Source: Iamia majanohamensis (GTDB lineage: Bacteria; Actinomycetota; Acidimicrobiia; Acidimicrobiales; Iamiaceae). From it: a stretch of 64,000 nucleotides of DNA. Both the position numbers and the translations under genes were made by a program. The stretch spans positions 1,612,001-1,676,000 of the forward strand of contig NZ_CP116942.1 in NCBI RefSeq assembly GCF_028532485.1, in the 5' to 3' direction. The notes beneath the pieces were generated by a model. That model ran no database searches. It worked only from the letters and a program-made list of their open reading frames with translations, and was not told where the DNA came from. Below are positions 8,860 through 21,601 of this stretch, piece by piece; the first letter of the stretch is position 1; each line of letters opens with the position of its first letter.

Positions 8860-9801
8860 GTGGCACGCATCGTCGTCACCGGGGGCGCGGGCTTCCTCGG
8901 CTCCCACCTGTGCCGCGCCCTGCTGGGGCGCGGCGACGAGGTGGTCTGCCTCGACAACCTGATCACCGGCGCGCTGTCCAACATCGAGGACCTCTTCGGC
9001 CGCGCCGGCTTCACCTACGTCGAGCACGACGTCAGCACCTACGTGTGGGTGCCGGGCCCGGTCGACGTCGTCATGCACTTCGCCAGCCCGGCCAGCCCGG
9101 CCGACTTCGAGCGCATCCCCATCCAGATCCTGAAGGTCGGCAGCCTCGGCACCCACAACACCCTGGGCCTGGCCAAGGCCAAGGGGGCCCGCTACTTCCT
9201 GGCCTCCACCAGCGAGGTGTACGGCGACCCCCAGGTCCACCCGCAGCCCGAGTCGTACTGGGGCCACGTGAACCCCATCGGGCCCCGTGGCGTCTACGAC
9301 GAGGCCAAGCGCTTCGCCGAGGCCATGACCATGGCCTACCACCGCGCCCACGACCTCGACGTCCGCGTCGTCCGCATCTTCAACACCTACGGGCCCCAGA
9401 TGCGGCCCGACGACGGGCGGGCCATGTCGAACTTCGTCGTGGCCGCCCTGCGGGGCGAGCCCCTCACGATCTTCGGCGACGGCAGCCAGACCCGCAGCTT
9501 CACCTACGTCGACGACGAGGTGCGGGGCTTCCTGGCCCTGCTCGACTCGGAGGTGGCCACGCCGACCAACATCGGCAGCGACGCGGAGCACTCCATCGCC
9601 GACCTGGCGCGGATGGTCGTCGAGGTCACCGGGTCGACCTCGCCGATCGTGCACCACCCGCTCCCGATCGACGACCCCACCCAGCGCCGCCCCGACCTCA
9701 CCAAGGCCCGCACCGAGCTGGGCTGGGAGCCCACCGTCGACGTGCGCGACGGGATCGCCCGCACCGCCGAGTGGTTCCGCAAGGAGCTGGACCGCAGCTG
9801 A
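8860..9801 (+). CDS. UDP-glucuronate decarboxylase (UDP-xylose synthase) type SDR
   Basis: Extended short-chain dehydrogenase of 313 residues. It has [13 protein letters not shown] for NAD binding, [17 protein letters not shown], the catalytic Tyr-Lys pair in [20 protein letters not shown] and [11 protein letters not shown]. These are the hallmarks of the UXS branch, which converts UDP-glucuronate to UDP-xylose. It starts with GTG behind GGAGGA (8850-8855), 24 bases after ugd. A dTDP-glucose dehydratase is less likely because of the ASPASP and [11 protein letters not shown] motifs. Confidence 0.9.
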   Translation: MARIVVTGGAGFLGSHLCRALLGRGDEVVCLDNLITGALSNIEDLFGRAGFTYVEHDVSTYVWVPGPVDVVMHFASPASPADFERIPIQILKVGSLGTHNTLGLAKAKGARYFLASTSEVYGDPQVHPQPESYWGHVNPIGPRGVYDEAKRFAEAMTMAYHRAHDLDVRVVRIFNTYGPQMRPDDGRAMSNFVVAALRGEPLTIFGDGSQTRSFTYVDDEVRGFLALLDSEVATPTNIGSDAEHSIADLARMVVEVTGSTSPIVHHPLPIDDPTQRRPDLTKARTELGWEPTVDVRDGIARTAEWFRKELDRS

Positions 9802-9837
9802 CCCGGCCCCGGCGGGGTGTGCCCGCCCGGGCCGGGT
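9801..9837. terminator. Bidirectional hairpin terminator between uxs and acn
   Basis: Two 16-base arms (9801-9816 and 9822-9837) pair with one mismatch around a GTGTG loop. The hairpin begins on the last base of the UXS stop codon. It sits between convergent genes; no T-tract is present, as is usual at this GC content. Confidence 0.65.
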
Positions 9838-9852
9838 GCTCCCGGCCCGGGG

Positions 9853-12624
<2,772 letters not shown>

Positions 12625-12698
12625 GGTGGGGTCCTTCCGCTGCGTCGTCCCGGGCTGGCCAACCTACCGGTCGCTCTGCCACCCGGCGTCCGAGGGCG

Positions 12699-12728
12699 AC
12701 AATACAAGTAGCAGACAAGTGCGGTCAA
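12699..12728 (-). promoter_or_regulatory. Promoter of acnA with direct-repeat operator candidate
   Basis: On the minus strand TTGACC (12723-12728) and TATTGT (12699-12704) are 18 bases apart, one of the closest matches to a consensus housekeeping promoter in the window. The spacer holds ACTTGT twice, 11 bases apart, one helical turn. The predicted leader is about 70 bases. Confidence 0.6.
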
Positions 12729-12844
12729 CGGGTCGGCGGTGTCCTCCTCCCCGGATGCCCCGAGGTCACCCAGGCCCGTCGCCCCGCCTGCCCCGCCGCG
12801 GTGGCGGTCGACGGGGTGGACAGGTGTCCGGCAGACTCGGGTCC

Positions 12845-14071
12845 ATGACGACCCTGTCGGACCCGCTCGTCGACGAGGGGGCCACCGCGGCCGAGGAGCT
12901 CGGCTACCGGCCCTTCGACGCCGACAACCACTACTACGAGGCCCTCGACGCCTTCAGCCGCCACCTCGACCCCGCCCTCGGCACCCGCGTGTTCCAGTGG
13001 GCGACCATCGACGGGCGCACCTACCCCGTCCTCGGCGGGCGGGTGTTCCGGGGGGTGCGCAACGCCACCTTCGACCCGGTGGCCAAGCCGGGGGTGCTGG
13101 CCGACTACTTCCGCGGCAACCCCCACGGCGACGACCCCATCGCCCTGCTGCGCCAGCACGAGCCCATCCGCGACGAGTACCGCGACCGCGACGCCCGGGT
13201 CGCCACCCTCGACCGCCACGGCCTGGAGCGGGCCTGGCTGTTCCCGACCCTCGGGATGATCTACGAGGAGCCCCTCCGCCACGACGTCGACGCGGTGACG
13301 GCCCTGTTCACCGCCTTCAACCGCTGGGTGGAGGAGGACTGGGGCTTCGCCCACCAGGACCGCCTCTTCGCCGCGCCCTACATCACCCTGGCCGACGTCG
13401 ACTGGGCCTGCGCCGAGCTGGAGCACGCCCTCGACCGGGGGGCCCGCACGGTGGTGATGCGCCCCGCCGCGCCGACCACCCGCCTCGGGCCCCGCTCCCC
13501 GGCGTCGGCCGAGTTCGACCCCTTCTGGGCCCGGGTGGCCGAGGCCGGCATCACCGTCGTCGTCCACGCCGGCGACTCCGGCTACACCGCCCACGGCTAC
13601 GCGCCCGACACCGGGTTCAGCACCGACTTCGGGGCCATGACCACCCCGATCCGGATGCTGCACCTGGAGCGCCCCATCGAGGACTTCCTGGCCTCGCTGG
13701 TCTGCGAGAACCTCTTCCACCGCTTCCCGGGCCTCCGCATCGCCTCGGTCGAGAACGGCTCCGGCTTCCTGCCCGGGCTCTTCCACCGCCTGGAGGTCAC
13801 GGCCCGGAAGATCGCGGGCTGGTGGCCCGAGGACCCGGTGGAGACGTTCCGCCGCCACGTCTGGATCAACCCCTTCTGGGAGGACCAGGTCGACGACGTG
13901 ATCGAGCTCATGGGGGCCGACCGGGTGCTCTTCGGCAGCGACTGGCCCCACATCGAGGCCCTGCCCCGCCCGCTCGACTACCTGCGCGACGTGGCCCACC
14001 TCGACCCCGCCGACCAGCGCCGCATCCTCCACGACAACGTGGCCGAGCTGACCGAGCTGCGCCCCGCCTGA
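12845..14071 (+). CDS. Amidohydrolase family protein (Amidohydro_2)
   Basis: Metal-dependent TIM-barrel hydrolase/decarboxylase of 408 residues. FDADNHYYE near the N-terminus is the family variant of the first metal motif. VVVHAGDSGY holds the barrel histidine, and LFGSDWPHIE near residue 355 holds the conserved Asp. The ATG is preceded at 7 bases by CAGACT, a variant -10. Relatives in actinobacteria are widespread and mostly uncharacterised (some act on aromatic carboxylates), so no substrate is assigned. It is divergent from acnA. Confidence 0.85.
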   Translation: MTTLSDPLVDEGATAAEELGYRPFDADNHYYEALDAFSRHLDPALGTRVFQWATIDGRTYPVLGGRVFRGVRNATFDPVAKPGVLADYFRGNPHGDDPIALLRQHEPIRDEYRDRDARVATLDRHGLERAWLFPTLGMIYEEPLRHDVDAVTALFTAFNRWVEEDWGFAHQDRLFAAPYITLADVDWACAELEHALDRGARTVVMRPAAPTTRLGPRSPASAEFDPFWARVAEAGITVVVHAGDSGYTAHGYAPDTGFSTDFGAMTTPIRMLHLERPIEDFLASLVCENLFHRFPGLRIASVENGSGFLPGLFHRLEVTARKIAGWWPEDPVETFRRHVWINPFWEDQVDDVIELMGADRVLFGSDWPHIEALPRPLDYLRDVAHLDPADQRRILHDNVAELTELRPA

Positions 14072-14090
14072 CCGGGCCCGCGCCCGCCGC

Positions 14091-15923
14091 TCAGCCGGCC
14101 CCGGGCGGCACCAGCCACACCCGGTAGGCGTCGCCCTCGCGCTGGAGGTCGAGGGCCGCCCGGGTGTCGGCCTCCGAGGCCCCCGCCGCCTCCAGGTCCC
14201 GGGCCGTGACGATGGAGTCCACCACGACCGGTCGGTCGGCGGGGAGGTCGGCGTCGCGCCGGATGCGGGCCTCGACCTCGTCGAGGCGGGCGCGCTCGGC
14301 CGGCGACAGGGCGTCGGCGGTGGTGACCTCCTCGGCTCCGGGCGCCGGGGGGCCCACGGCCCCGGCGCGCTCGGCCACCACCACCAGGCGGGGCAGCCCG
14401 TCGCCGGGCCCGACCCGCTCCTCGCCGAACAGTAGGGACCGCTCCGGGGGCAGGACGAGGTCGTAGCCGCGCCGCTCCAGCTCGACGGCGACGCCGACGG
14501 GGACGCTCCCGAGGTCGTGGGGGTCGGCCCAGCGGTAGGCGTAGGCGCCCTCGGGGACGGTCCGGTCGATGGCGTCGGCCAGGGTCCGCACGGCCTCGCC
14601 CTGCGGGCGGTCGGGCTCGGCCCGGTCGCCCAGCGAGCGCACGGCGAGCCCGGCCGAGGCGGCCAGGACCACCACGACCGCGACGAGTGCCGCCGCCCGG
14701 GAGGCGGCTGCGGACCGGCGCCCCAGGGTGGGCGCCAGGGCCCGCCAGCCGGTGAGCGCCAGCGCCACCGCGACCAGGATCCCGACCGGCCAGGTCCAGC
14801 GGACCAGGTAGGGGATGTAGAGCCCCACGTTGCGGGTCAGGGCGACCAGGGACACCAGCCACAGCCAGGCCGCCAGCAGCACGAGCCGGGCGGCGGGGCC
14901 GTCACCCCGGCGGAGGGCCCAGGTGGCGGCGACGGCGAGGGCGGCGGCGACGACCCCCAGGGTCCAGGGGGCCCCGGCGGCCACGATGGGCAGCTCCTCG
15001 ACGGTCTCGCGCCCCACCAGCCAGGCCGGGGGCACGCCCAGCTCGCGGGCGGCCACGCCGACGGCGTCGGAGAGCGGGGCGGGGGCCTCCTCGCCGTCGA
15101 GGGCGAAGGTGGCCATCTCCCGGAGGTTGCCGGGGTCGTTGGCGACCTGCTCGACCAGCGGCCCGGACCAGGCCAGGACCAGCACCACGGCGGCGACCGC
15201 GCCCCACACCCACCACCGGCGCCCGGCGTCGGTGGCGGCCGGTCCCGCGGGCAGGGCCGCCTCGGTGCGCCGTCGGTGGAGGGCCCAGGCCCCGGCGCCC
15301 ACCAGGGCGGCCAGCACCACCGGCGCCGAGCCCACGTGGCACTGCACCGCGAAGGTGCCCGTGGCTGCGGCTGCCACGAGCGACGGGCGGTGGCCGTCGG
15401 CCGCGGCCGCCACCGAGAGCAGGAAGGCCAGCAGGGGCAGCATGGCCACGAAGGGGTTCCAGATCTCGAGCAGGGCGGGTGCCCCCACCGCGCCGACCGC
15501 GGCGAGGGTGGCCCCGGCCACGAGCCAGGCCGCGGCCCGCCCGCCGACCCGGCGGGCCGCGGTCACCGCGACCAGGGCGGAGGCCAGGTTGACCAGCACG
15601 GCCTCGACCAGCAGGCCCCGGGGGCCGAGGAGCTGGTGGAACGGGCTGCCCAGCCAGAACAGCAGGGGGCCGGGGTGGGACCAGCCGAAGCGGGAGTAGG
15701 CGCCCACCAGGGGGGTGCGGGCGGTGCCCACGTCCGCGGTGCGCAGCGCCTCGAGCGCGACGTCGCCGGCCGGCAGCCAGTCCGTCGTGAGGGCGGTGCC
15801 CAGGGCCGCCACCGCGGGGATGGCCACGGCCACCAGCGGCCCGTGCCGCAGGACGGCGGCGAGCAGCGTCGCCCTCCCGCCCTGCTCCGTGGCCAGGCCC
15901 TCCGTCCGCCCCGTGGCCGTCAC
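14091..15923 (-). CDS. Polytopic membrane protein of the polysaccharide cluster
   Basis: 610 residues with roughly ten hydrophobic segments, the first at about residues 25-45 and the last near 430. An extracytoplasmic C-terminal domain of about 170 residues is rich in Glu/Asp and ends in WLVPPGAG. A GWSHPGPLLFW segment lies in the first large loop, where GT39-like enzymes carry their catalytic residues. The GTG start overlaps the stop of the upstream GT4 gene by GTGA. I infer a lipid-linked sugar transferase or an O-antigen-type envelope enzyme, but no family is certain. Confidence 0.65.
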   Translation of the reverse strand: MTATGRTEGLATEQGGRATLLAAVLRHGPLVAVAIPAVAALGTALTTDWLPAGDVALEALRTADVGTARTPLVGAYSRFGWSHPGPLLFWLGSPFHQLLGPRGLLVEAVLVNLASALVAVTAARRVGGRAAAWLVAGATLAAVGAVGAPALLEIWNPFVAMLPLLAFLLSVAAAADGHRPSLVAAAATGTFAVQCHVGSAPVVLAALVGAGAWALHRRRTEAALPAGPAATDAGRRWWVWGAVAAVVLVLAWSGPLVEQVANDPGNLREMATFALDGEEAPAPLSDAVGVAARELGVPPAWLVGRETVEELPIVAAGAPWTLGVVAAALAVAATWALRRGDGPAARLVLLAAWLWLVSLVALTRNVGLYIPYLVRWTWPVGILVAVALALTGWRALAPTLGRRSAAASRAAALVAVVVVLAASAGLAVRSLGDRAEPDRPQGEAVRTLADAIDRTVPEGAYAYRWADPHDLGSVPVGVAVELERRGYDLVLPPERSLLFGEERVGPGDGLPRLVVVAERAGAVGPPAPGAEEVTTADALSPAERARLDEVEARIRRDADLPADRPVVVDSIVTARDLEAAGASEADTRAALDLQREGDAYRVWLVPPGAG

Positions 15924-17281
15924 CCCGGGTCGGGGCTCCCCAGGCCGTCGAGGACGGCGTCCCACCGCGGGAGGGTGGCCCGGTCGCAGTAGGCCTCCTC
16001 GAAGGCCCGGCGGGCCGCCCTCGACAGCTCCTCGCGCCAGGCGGGGTCGTCGCGCAGGCGGCGGACGGCGGTGGCCAGGCCCTCGACGTCGCCGGTCCGC
16101 AGGCTCACGCCGCAGCCGAAGCGGGCGATGGCGGCGTCGACGTTCGACCCCTCGGGCCCGACGTAGACGATCGGCAGGCCTGCGGCCAGGTTGGCGTGCA
16201 GCTTCGACGGGCTCATCACCCCGAGGGCCTCGTCGGCGAGGAGGATGAGGGCGCACCCGGCCCCGGCCATCACCGCCGGGGTCTCGACCTTGGGGACGTA
16301 GTCGCGGCGCACCACCCGGTCGGCGACGCCGCCGGTGGCCGCCATCCCGGCCAGCTGCTCCCACCGGGCGCCGCCGCCCATGAACAGCCAGGCCACGTCG
16401 TCGTCGCCCCGCAGCAGCTCGGCCGCGTCGACCGCGGTGGCGATGCGGTGGCCGTAGCCCAGGTTGCCGAGGTAGAGGACCACGAAGCGCCCGTCCAGGT
16501 CGGGGTCCCGGTAGCCGATCCAGGGGGCCACCTCCTCCTCCGGGAAGGCGTCGGCCGCCTCCCAGTTGGGGATCACGGTGGCGGGGGGGTGGGTGCCGCC
16601 GTCGGAGCCGTAGCCGTCGAGCAGCAGGTCGCGCATGGCGTCGTCCAGGGCCACCACGTGGTCGAGGCGGCGGAAGACCCACCGGTTGACGGCGCGCAGG
16701 ACGGTGGACGCGGGTCCGCCGCGCCGGAGCGAGGCGATGGGCCGCAGCGCTCCCCGCACCGTCTCCAGGGCCCAGGTGCGGGGCGAGCGGCGGCCGACGT
16801 GGACCACGGGGCCGCCGCGGGTGCGGGAGCCGAGGCGCTCGATGACGTCGGGGTAGCAGTCCATCGACCAGAGCACGACCCGGCACCGGCGGCGGACCAG
16901 CTTGTGGGCCACCGCGCTCACCGCTGCGAACGGCGGGGTGGTCAGCGAGATGACGACGTCCTGGCGGGGGAGGCGGACGAGCGAGAGCGTGGCGCCCACG
17001 AGGAACGACAGGTAGTCCGACAGGCGCTTCAGGATGCTGCCCTTGCCCAGCGCCGGGGTCCACAGCCGGACCACGCAGACGCCGTCCTCGGTGCGGTCGT
17101 GGCCCCGGGCCGCGCCCTTGACGTAGCCCTCGCCCCCGGTCACCACGGTGACCTCGTCGCCCCCGGCCGCCAAGTGGGCGGCGAGCGACGCCGTCAGGTG
17201 GGCCGTGGGCGAGATGTCGGGCGGGTAGAACTGGTTGACCAGCGTGATCCGCCGGCGGCGCCCCCGCCGGGCCGCGCTCAC
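15920..17281 (-). CDS. Group 4 glycosyltransferase (WbuB-like)
   Basis: GT-B fold enzyme of 453 residues. The N-terminal domain begins after an Arg-rich start with [16 protein letters not shown], typical of WbuB/capsular GT4 enzymes. The C-terminal domain has [29 protein letters not shown] and the acceptor-site segment [20 protein letters not shown]. It transfers a sugar from a nucleotide donor to a lipid-linked or growing glycan at the cytoplasmic membrane face. The GTG start overlaps the stop of the epimerase gene upstream by GTGA. The sugar is unknown. Confidence 0.85.
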   Translation of the reverse strand: MSAARRGRRRRITLVNQFYPPDISPTAHLTASLAAHLAAGGDEVTVVTGGEGYVKGAARGHDRTEDGVCVVRLWTPALGKGSILKRLSDYLSFLVGATLSLVRLPRQDVVISLTTPPFAAVSAVAHKLVRRRCRVVLWSMDCYPDVIERLGSRTRGGPVVHVGRRSPRTWALETVRGALRPIASLRRGGPASTVLRAVNRWVFRRLDHVVALDDAMRDLLLDGYGSDGGTHPPATVIPNWEAADAFPEEEVAPWIGYRDPDLDGRFVVLYLGNLGYGHRIATAVDAAELLRGDDDVAWLFMGGGARWEQLAGMAATGGVADRVVRRDYVPKVETPAVMAGAGCALILLADEALGVMSPSKLHANLAAGLPIVYVGPEGSNVDAAIARFGCGVSLRTGDVEGLATAVRRLRDDPAWREELSRAARRAFEEAYCDRATLPRWDAVLDGLGSPDPG

Positions 17282-18330
17282 GATCGGTGGCTGGTGGCCA
17301 CCGCACCGACCATCTCGTCGACGATCGCGTCGAGCGCCCACTCCTGGCGCCAGCCCGGGAAGTGCTCCCGGAACTTGCCCATGTCGGTGTAGTAGCAGAT
17401 GTGGTCGCCCACCCGGTTGGTGTCGTCCCACGTGAGCTCGGGGCGGGTGCCGCTGCGCTCGGCGACCATCTCGACCAGCTCGAGGAGGCTGGCGGCGTTG
17501 GCCTTGCCGCCGCCGAGGTTGTACACCTCGCCCGGCCGGGGGTCCTGGGCGAAGGCCCAGAAGGCCGAGACCACGTCGGCGGAGTGGAGCTGGTCGCGGA
17601 CCTGCTTCCCCTTGTAGCCGAAGATCGTGTACGGCCCGCCCGTCACCGCCTGCGCGACCAGGTACGACAGGAACCCGTGCAGCTCCACGCCCGAGTGGTG
17701 GGGCCCGGTGAGGCACCCGCCCCGGAACGCACCCGTCCTCATGCCGAAGTAGCGGCCGTACTCCTGGGTGAGCACGTCGGCCGCCACCTTGGACGCCCCG
17801 AAGAGCGAGTGCAGGCAGCCCTCGATGGACATCGTCTCGTCGATGCCCTCGGCGTCGGCCGGATCGGCGTAGTCGTAGCGGGTCTCCAGCTCGACCAGCG
17901 GGAGGCGGTTGGGGTTGTCGCCGTAGACCTTGTTGGTGCTGACGGTGATGAACACCACGTCGGGGCGGTGGCGACGGCAGGCCTCCAGCAGGTTGAGGGT
18001 GCCGACCGCGTTGGTGTCGAAGTCGTCGAAGGGCCGGCTGGCGGCCAGGTCGTGGCTGGGCTGGGCCGCGGCGTGGATGACGAGGTCGTGGCCGCCCCGG
18101 GCGATGAGCCGGTCGACCGCCTCGCGGTCGCGGATGTCGAGCTCGACGTGGGTGTAGTGGTCGAGGGTGGCCTCGAGGCGCTGGCGGTTCCAGGTGGTGT
18201 CGCCCCGGGGGCCGAAGAAGTCGGCCCGGGTGTTGTTGTCGAGCCCGTCGACGGCGAAGCCGAGGGAGTCGAAGAAGGCGGCCGCCTCGGAGCCGATCAG
18301 CCCGGCCGAGCCGGTGACGAGCACCTTCAC
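17278..18330 (-). CDS. NAD-dependent sugar epimerase/dehydratase (CDP-paratose epimerase-like)
   Basis: Extended SDR of 350 residues starting [19 protein letters not shown]. Conserved blocks are [47 protein letters not shown] and [16 protein letters not shown]. The usual catalytic YxxxK appears as FGASK, with Phe in the Tyr place. I chose the GTG at 18330 rather than the ATG at 18390 because a TAGCAT -10 (18374-18379) lies between them. Best guess is a nucleotide-sugar 2-epimerase feeding the downstream glycosyltransferase. Confidence 0.8.
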   Translation of the reverse strand: MKVLVTGSAGLIGSEAAAFFDSLGFAVDGLDNNTRADFFGPRGDTTWNRQRLEATLDHYTHVELDIRDREAVDRLIARGGHDLVIHAAAQPSHDLAASRPFDDFDTNAVGTLNLLEACRRHRPDVVFITVSTNKVYGDNPNRLPLVELETRYDYADPADAEGIDETMSIEGCLHSLFGASKVAADVLTQEYGRYFGMRTGAFRGGCLTGPHHSGVELHGFLSYLVAQAVTGGPYTIFGYKGKQVRDQLHSADVVSAFWAFAQDPRPGEVYNLGGGKANAASLLELVEMVAERSGTRPELTWDDTNRVGDHICYYTDMGKFREHFPGWRQEWALDAIVDEMVGAVATSHRS

Positions 18331-18455
18331 CGGGGTGCGGACGGTTCGCAGGGCGGCTGGGGCACGGTGCGCGATGCTACCGCCCGACATGCGCGCGCCC
18401 CTGACCCCTGCCGGCCCGGGCGTCGCCCCCCGCCCGGCCCCGTCCGGCTGAGCCC

Positions 18456-19547
18456 GTGCGGGTCGCCCTCACCCTCGAGCAGTGCTGGCACCGGGTGCCG
18501 GGGGGCTCGGCCACGTCGATCCTGCGGCTGGCCGAGGCGCTGGTCGCCCGGGACGACGTGGAGGTGGTGGGGGTGGCCGCCCGCCACGGCGAGCCGCCGG
18601 CGCCGTCCTTCGTCCCGCCGGTCCCCGTGGCCCACCTGCCCCTGCCCCGCCTGGCCCTCTACGAGGCCTGGCACGCCCTGCGCCGGCCCCGCGTCGAGGC
18701 CGCCACCGGGCCCGTCGACCTGGTCCACGCCACCGCGGTGGCCGTGCCCGGCAGCCGGGCCCCGCTCGTCGTCACCGTGCACGACCTCGCCTTCCGGGCC
18801 GAGCCCGGCCACGCCACCCGCCACGGCCTGAGGTTCTTCCGGCGCGGCACCGAGCTCACCCGGCGCCACGCCCGGCTCGTCCTCGTGCCCTCGGAGGCCT
18901 CGGCCCGGGAGTGCGAGGAGGCCGGCATCGGGCGCGACCGCCTCCGGGTGGTGCCGTGGGGCGTGACCCCCCAGGTGGTCACCGAGGCCCAGCGGAGCGA
19001 CGTGCGGGCCCGGCACCGGCTGGAGCGGCCCTACGTCCTGTTCGTGGGCACCGTCGAGCCCCGCAAGAACCTGCCGAGGGTCGTGGAGGCCGTGGCCGCC
19101 CTCGACCGCCCCGACGTCGAGCTGGTGCTGGTGGGGGCGGAGGGGTGGAACGAGGACCTGGGCGCCCTGCTCGCCCGGCTCCCGGGGCGGGTCCGCGCCC
19201 TCGGGTTCCTGCCCCCCGACGACCTGGCCCCCCTCTACGAGGAGGCCGCCGCAGTCGCCTACCCCAGCCTGCGCGAGGGCTTCGGCCTGCCCGTGCTCGA
19301 GGCCATGGCCCAGGGCGCCCCGGTGGTGACCTCGGCGGGGACGGCCACCGAGGAGGTCGCCGGCGACGCCGCCGTGCTGGTCGAGCCCACCTCGGTCGAC
19401 GCCATCGCGGCCGGGCTCGAGGGCCTGCTCGCCGACCCCGCGGCCGCCGCCTCCCTGGGCCGCAGGGCCCGGGACCGGGCGGCCGGCTTCACCTGGGCCC
19501 GCACCGCCGAGCAGACCGTGGCCGCCTACCGCGAGGCCCTGACGTGA
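18456..19547 (+). CDS. Group 4 glycosyltransferase
   Basis: GT-B enzyme of 363 residues. A donor-domain loop [16 protein letters not shown] lies near the start, then [34 protein letters not shown], and the GT4 signature [19 protein letters not shown] with the paired-Glu motif (E-x7-E). It is likely mannosyl- or related sugar-transferring, but the sugar cannot be read. It is transcribed divergently from the epimerase and coupled by a GTGA overlap to the next GT4 gene. No clear -10 was seen upstream. Confidence 0.9.
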   Translation: MRVALTLEQCWHRVPGGSATSILRLAEALVARDDVEVVGVAARHGEPPAPSFVPPVPVAHLPLPRLALYEAWHALRRPRVEAATGPVDLVHATAVAVPGSRAPLVVTVHDLAFRAEPGHATRHGLRFFRRGTELTRRHARLVLVPSEASARECEEAGIGRDRLRVVPWGVTPQVVTEAQRSDVRARHRLERPYVLFVGTVEPRKNLPRVVEAVAALDRPDVELVLVGAEGWNEDLGALLARLPGRVRALGFLPPDDLAPLYEEAAAVAYPSLREGFGLPVLEAMAQGAPVVTSAGTATEEVAGDAAVLVEPTSVDAIAAGLEGLLADPAAAASLGRRARDRAAGFTWARTAEQTVAAYREALT

Positions 19548-20734
19548 GCGACGGGCCGCTGCGGGTGGGCGTCAACCTCCTCTGGCTCGTGCCCGGGGTG
19601 GTGGGGGGCAGCGAGGAGTACACCGTGCGCCTGCTGCACGGCCTGGCCGACCTGGCCCCCGAGGACCTCGCGGTCGAGCTGTTCGCGCTCGACGACCTCC
19701 GCCGGGCCCACCCCCACCTGGTCGAGCGCCTCCCGACCACGACCATCGGCCTCCGCGGCCGGGCCAAGGCCCTGCGGGTGGCGGCGGAGACGACCTGGCT
19801 GGCGGCCCAGGTGCGGCGACGGGGCCTCGACGTGGTCCACCACCCGGGCGGTGTCGTGCCCCTGCTCACCGGGGGGGCCGCCACCGTGCTCACCGTGCAC
19901 GACCTCCAGCCCCTCGACCACCCCGAGAACTTCAGCCGCACCAAGGTGACCTACCTGCGGGCCGCGCTGCCCCGCTCGGTGCGGGTGGCCGACGTGGTGA
20001 CGACCCCGTCCCACGCCGCCGCCCGCCGGGTGGGGGAGCGGTTGGGCGTCCCCGCGGCCCGGCTCCACCCGGTGCTCCACGGCCTCGAGCCCGAGGCCTT
20101 CGCCGCCGTCGACCCCGCCGAGGTGGACCGGGTGCGGGCGGCTCGCGGCCTGGCGCCCCGGTGGATCCTGTACCCGGTCATCACCTACCCCCACAAGAAC
20201 CACCGGGTGCTGGTGGAGGCCTTCGCCCGCCTCGCACCGGCCCACCCCGACGTCGACCTGGTCCTGGCCGGGGGCGAGGGCCCGGCCGAGTCCGCCGTGC
20301 GGGAGGCGGTGGCCGCCAGCGGCGTGGCCGACCGCATCCACCGCACCGGGCGGGTGCCCCGCTCCGACCTCGACGCCCTGCTGGCCGGGGCCGACGTGGT
20401 CGCCTTCCCCTCCCGCTACGAGGGCTTCGGGGTCGGTGCCCTCGAGGCCATGGCGGCCGGGGTCCCGGTCGTGGCCGCCGACGCCACCGCCCTGCCCGAG
20501 GTGGTGGGGGACGCCGGCACCCTCGTCGGCCCCGACGACGGGCCCGGGTGGGTGGCCGCCCTCTCCCGCCTGCTCGACGATGCCGCCCTGCGGGCCGAGG
20601 CGGGGGCGGCGGGGCGGCGGCGGGCCGCCACCTTCACCAACGAGGCCGGGGCCCGGGCCCTCGCCTCCGCCTACCGCGCCGCAGCCCGCCCCGGGGCCCC
20701 CGCCGACCCCGGCCCGTCGGGGGCCGCGGGGTAG
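19544..20734 (+). CDS. Group 4 glycosyltransferase
   Basis: Second GT4 enzyme of the pair, 396 residues. Motifs: NLLWLVPGVVGGSEEYTVRL near the start, VHDLQPLDHPENFS, YPVITYPHKNHRVLVEAF, and FPSRYEGFGVGALEAMAAG for nucleotide-sugar binding. The GTG start overlaps the previous stop by 4 bases. Two consecutive GT4 enzymes plus a sugar nucleotidyltransferase suggest stepwise building of one oligosaccharide. Its TAG stop forms the first three bases of the next gene's -10 hexamer. Confidence 0.9.
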   Translation: MSDGPLRVGVNLLWLVPGVVGGSEEYTVRLLHGLADLAPEDLAVELFALDDLRRAHPHLVERLPTTTIGLRGRAKALRVAAETTWLAAQVRRRGLDVVHHPGGVVPLLTGGAATVLTVHDLQPLDHPENFSRTKVTYLRAALPRSVRVADVVTTPSHAAARRVGERLGVPAARLHPVLHGLEPEAFAAVDPAEVDRVRAARGLAPRWILYPVITYPHKNHRVLVEAFARLAPAHPDVDLVLAGGEGPAESAVREAVAASGVADRIHRTGRVPRSDLDALLAGADVVAFPSRYEGFGVGALEAMAAGVPVVAADATALPEVVGDAGTLVGPDDGPGWVAALSRLLDDAALRAEAGAAGRRRAATFTNEAGARALASAYRAAARPGAPADPGPSGAAG

Positions 20735-20737
20735 GGT
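20732..20737 (+). promoter_or_regulatory. -10 hexamer of the His-rich exported protein gene
   Basis: TAGGGT, 9 bases before the ATG at 20747. The first three bases are the stop codon of the upstream glycosyltransferase. Confidence 0.5.
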
Positions 20738-20746
20738 GACCGACCC

Positions 20747-21601
20747 ATGGGAAAGGCATCCTCAGCGAAGAAGGTGGCCCGCGCCGCCCGCACCGGCGGC
20801 AAGGCCTCGTCGGGCACCAAGCGCAACATCGGGTTCCCCGCCGCGCTGGTGCTCCTCGCCGTCCTCGGCGTCGGCCTGGTGGTGTTCGCCCGCAGCACGA
20901 ACCCCGGCGACGGCGACCCGCAGCTCGGCGACCACTGGCACGCGGCCTACGGCATCTACGTCTGCGACCGGTGGGTCACCAACCTCTCGGACCGGGGCCC
21001 CGACACCCTCGGCATCCACACCCACGACGACGGCGTGATCCACATCCACCCGTTCCTCTCCGGGGCCACGGGCGACGAGGCCACCCTCGGGAAGTTCTTC
21101 GACCAGGTGGGCGTGTCGGTCAGCGACTCGTCCATCGAGCTGCCGCCGGGGGACCCCTTCGAGGGGCGCACCTACACCGACGGCGAGACCACGTGCGACG
21201 GCCAGGACGCCCAGGTGCGGCTGGCCACCTGGGACGACGCCGCCACCGCCGACGGCAGCGAGCCCGACGCGGTGCGCACGTCGGACATCTCCGGCCAGCA
21301 CCTCGACGCCAACGGCCAGGCGTACACCATCGCCTTCCTGCCCGAGGACGCCGACATCCCGGCCCCGCTGACCGCCGGCCAGCTGGCCGAGCTGGGTGCC
21401 GTCGACGGTGGCCAGGGCGCCCCGATCGAGGGTGAGCCCGAGGACAGCGAGCTGCCCGAGGACGCCGGCACCCAGACCGACCCGGGCTCGGTGCCCGAGG
21501 GCTCCCTGCCCCCGGACCCGGCGGCCGGCACCCTGCCCGTCGACCCCGGCACCAGCGCCCCGGAGGGCACCGAGGCGCCTCCGACCACCGCCGGCGGATG
21601 A
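20747..21601 (+). CDS. Membrane-anchored protein with His-rich extracytoplasmic domain, unknown function
   Basis: 284 residues: a Lys-rich cytoplasmic start, one membrane helix (about residues 30-47) and an exported domain of about 140 residues. That domain has closely spaced histidines in DHWHAAYGIYVCD and GIHTHDDGVIHIHPF. The arrangement suggests metal binding, which is inference. The last 70 residues are Pro/Glu/Thr-rich and look unstructured. It is translationally coupled (ATGA) to the nucleotidyltransferase, so it may act in the same envelope-glycan pathway. I do not recognise a named family. Confidence 0.7.
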   Translation: MGKASSAKKVARAARTGGKASSGTKRNIGFPAALVLLAVLGVGLVVFARSTNPGDGDPQLGDHWHAAYGIYVCDRWVTNLSDRGPDTLGIHTHDDGVIHIHPFLSGATGDEATLGKFFDQVGVSVSDSSIELPPGDPFEGRTYTDGETTCDGQDAQVRLATWDDAATADGSEPDAVRTSDISGQHLDANGQAYTIAFLPEDADIPAPLTAGQLAELGAVDGGQGAPIEGEPEDSELPEDAGTQTDPGSVPEGSLPPDPAAGTLPVDPGTSAPEGTEAPPTTAGG

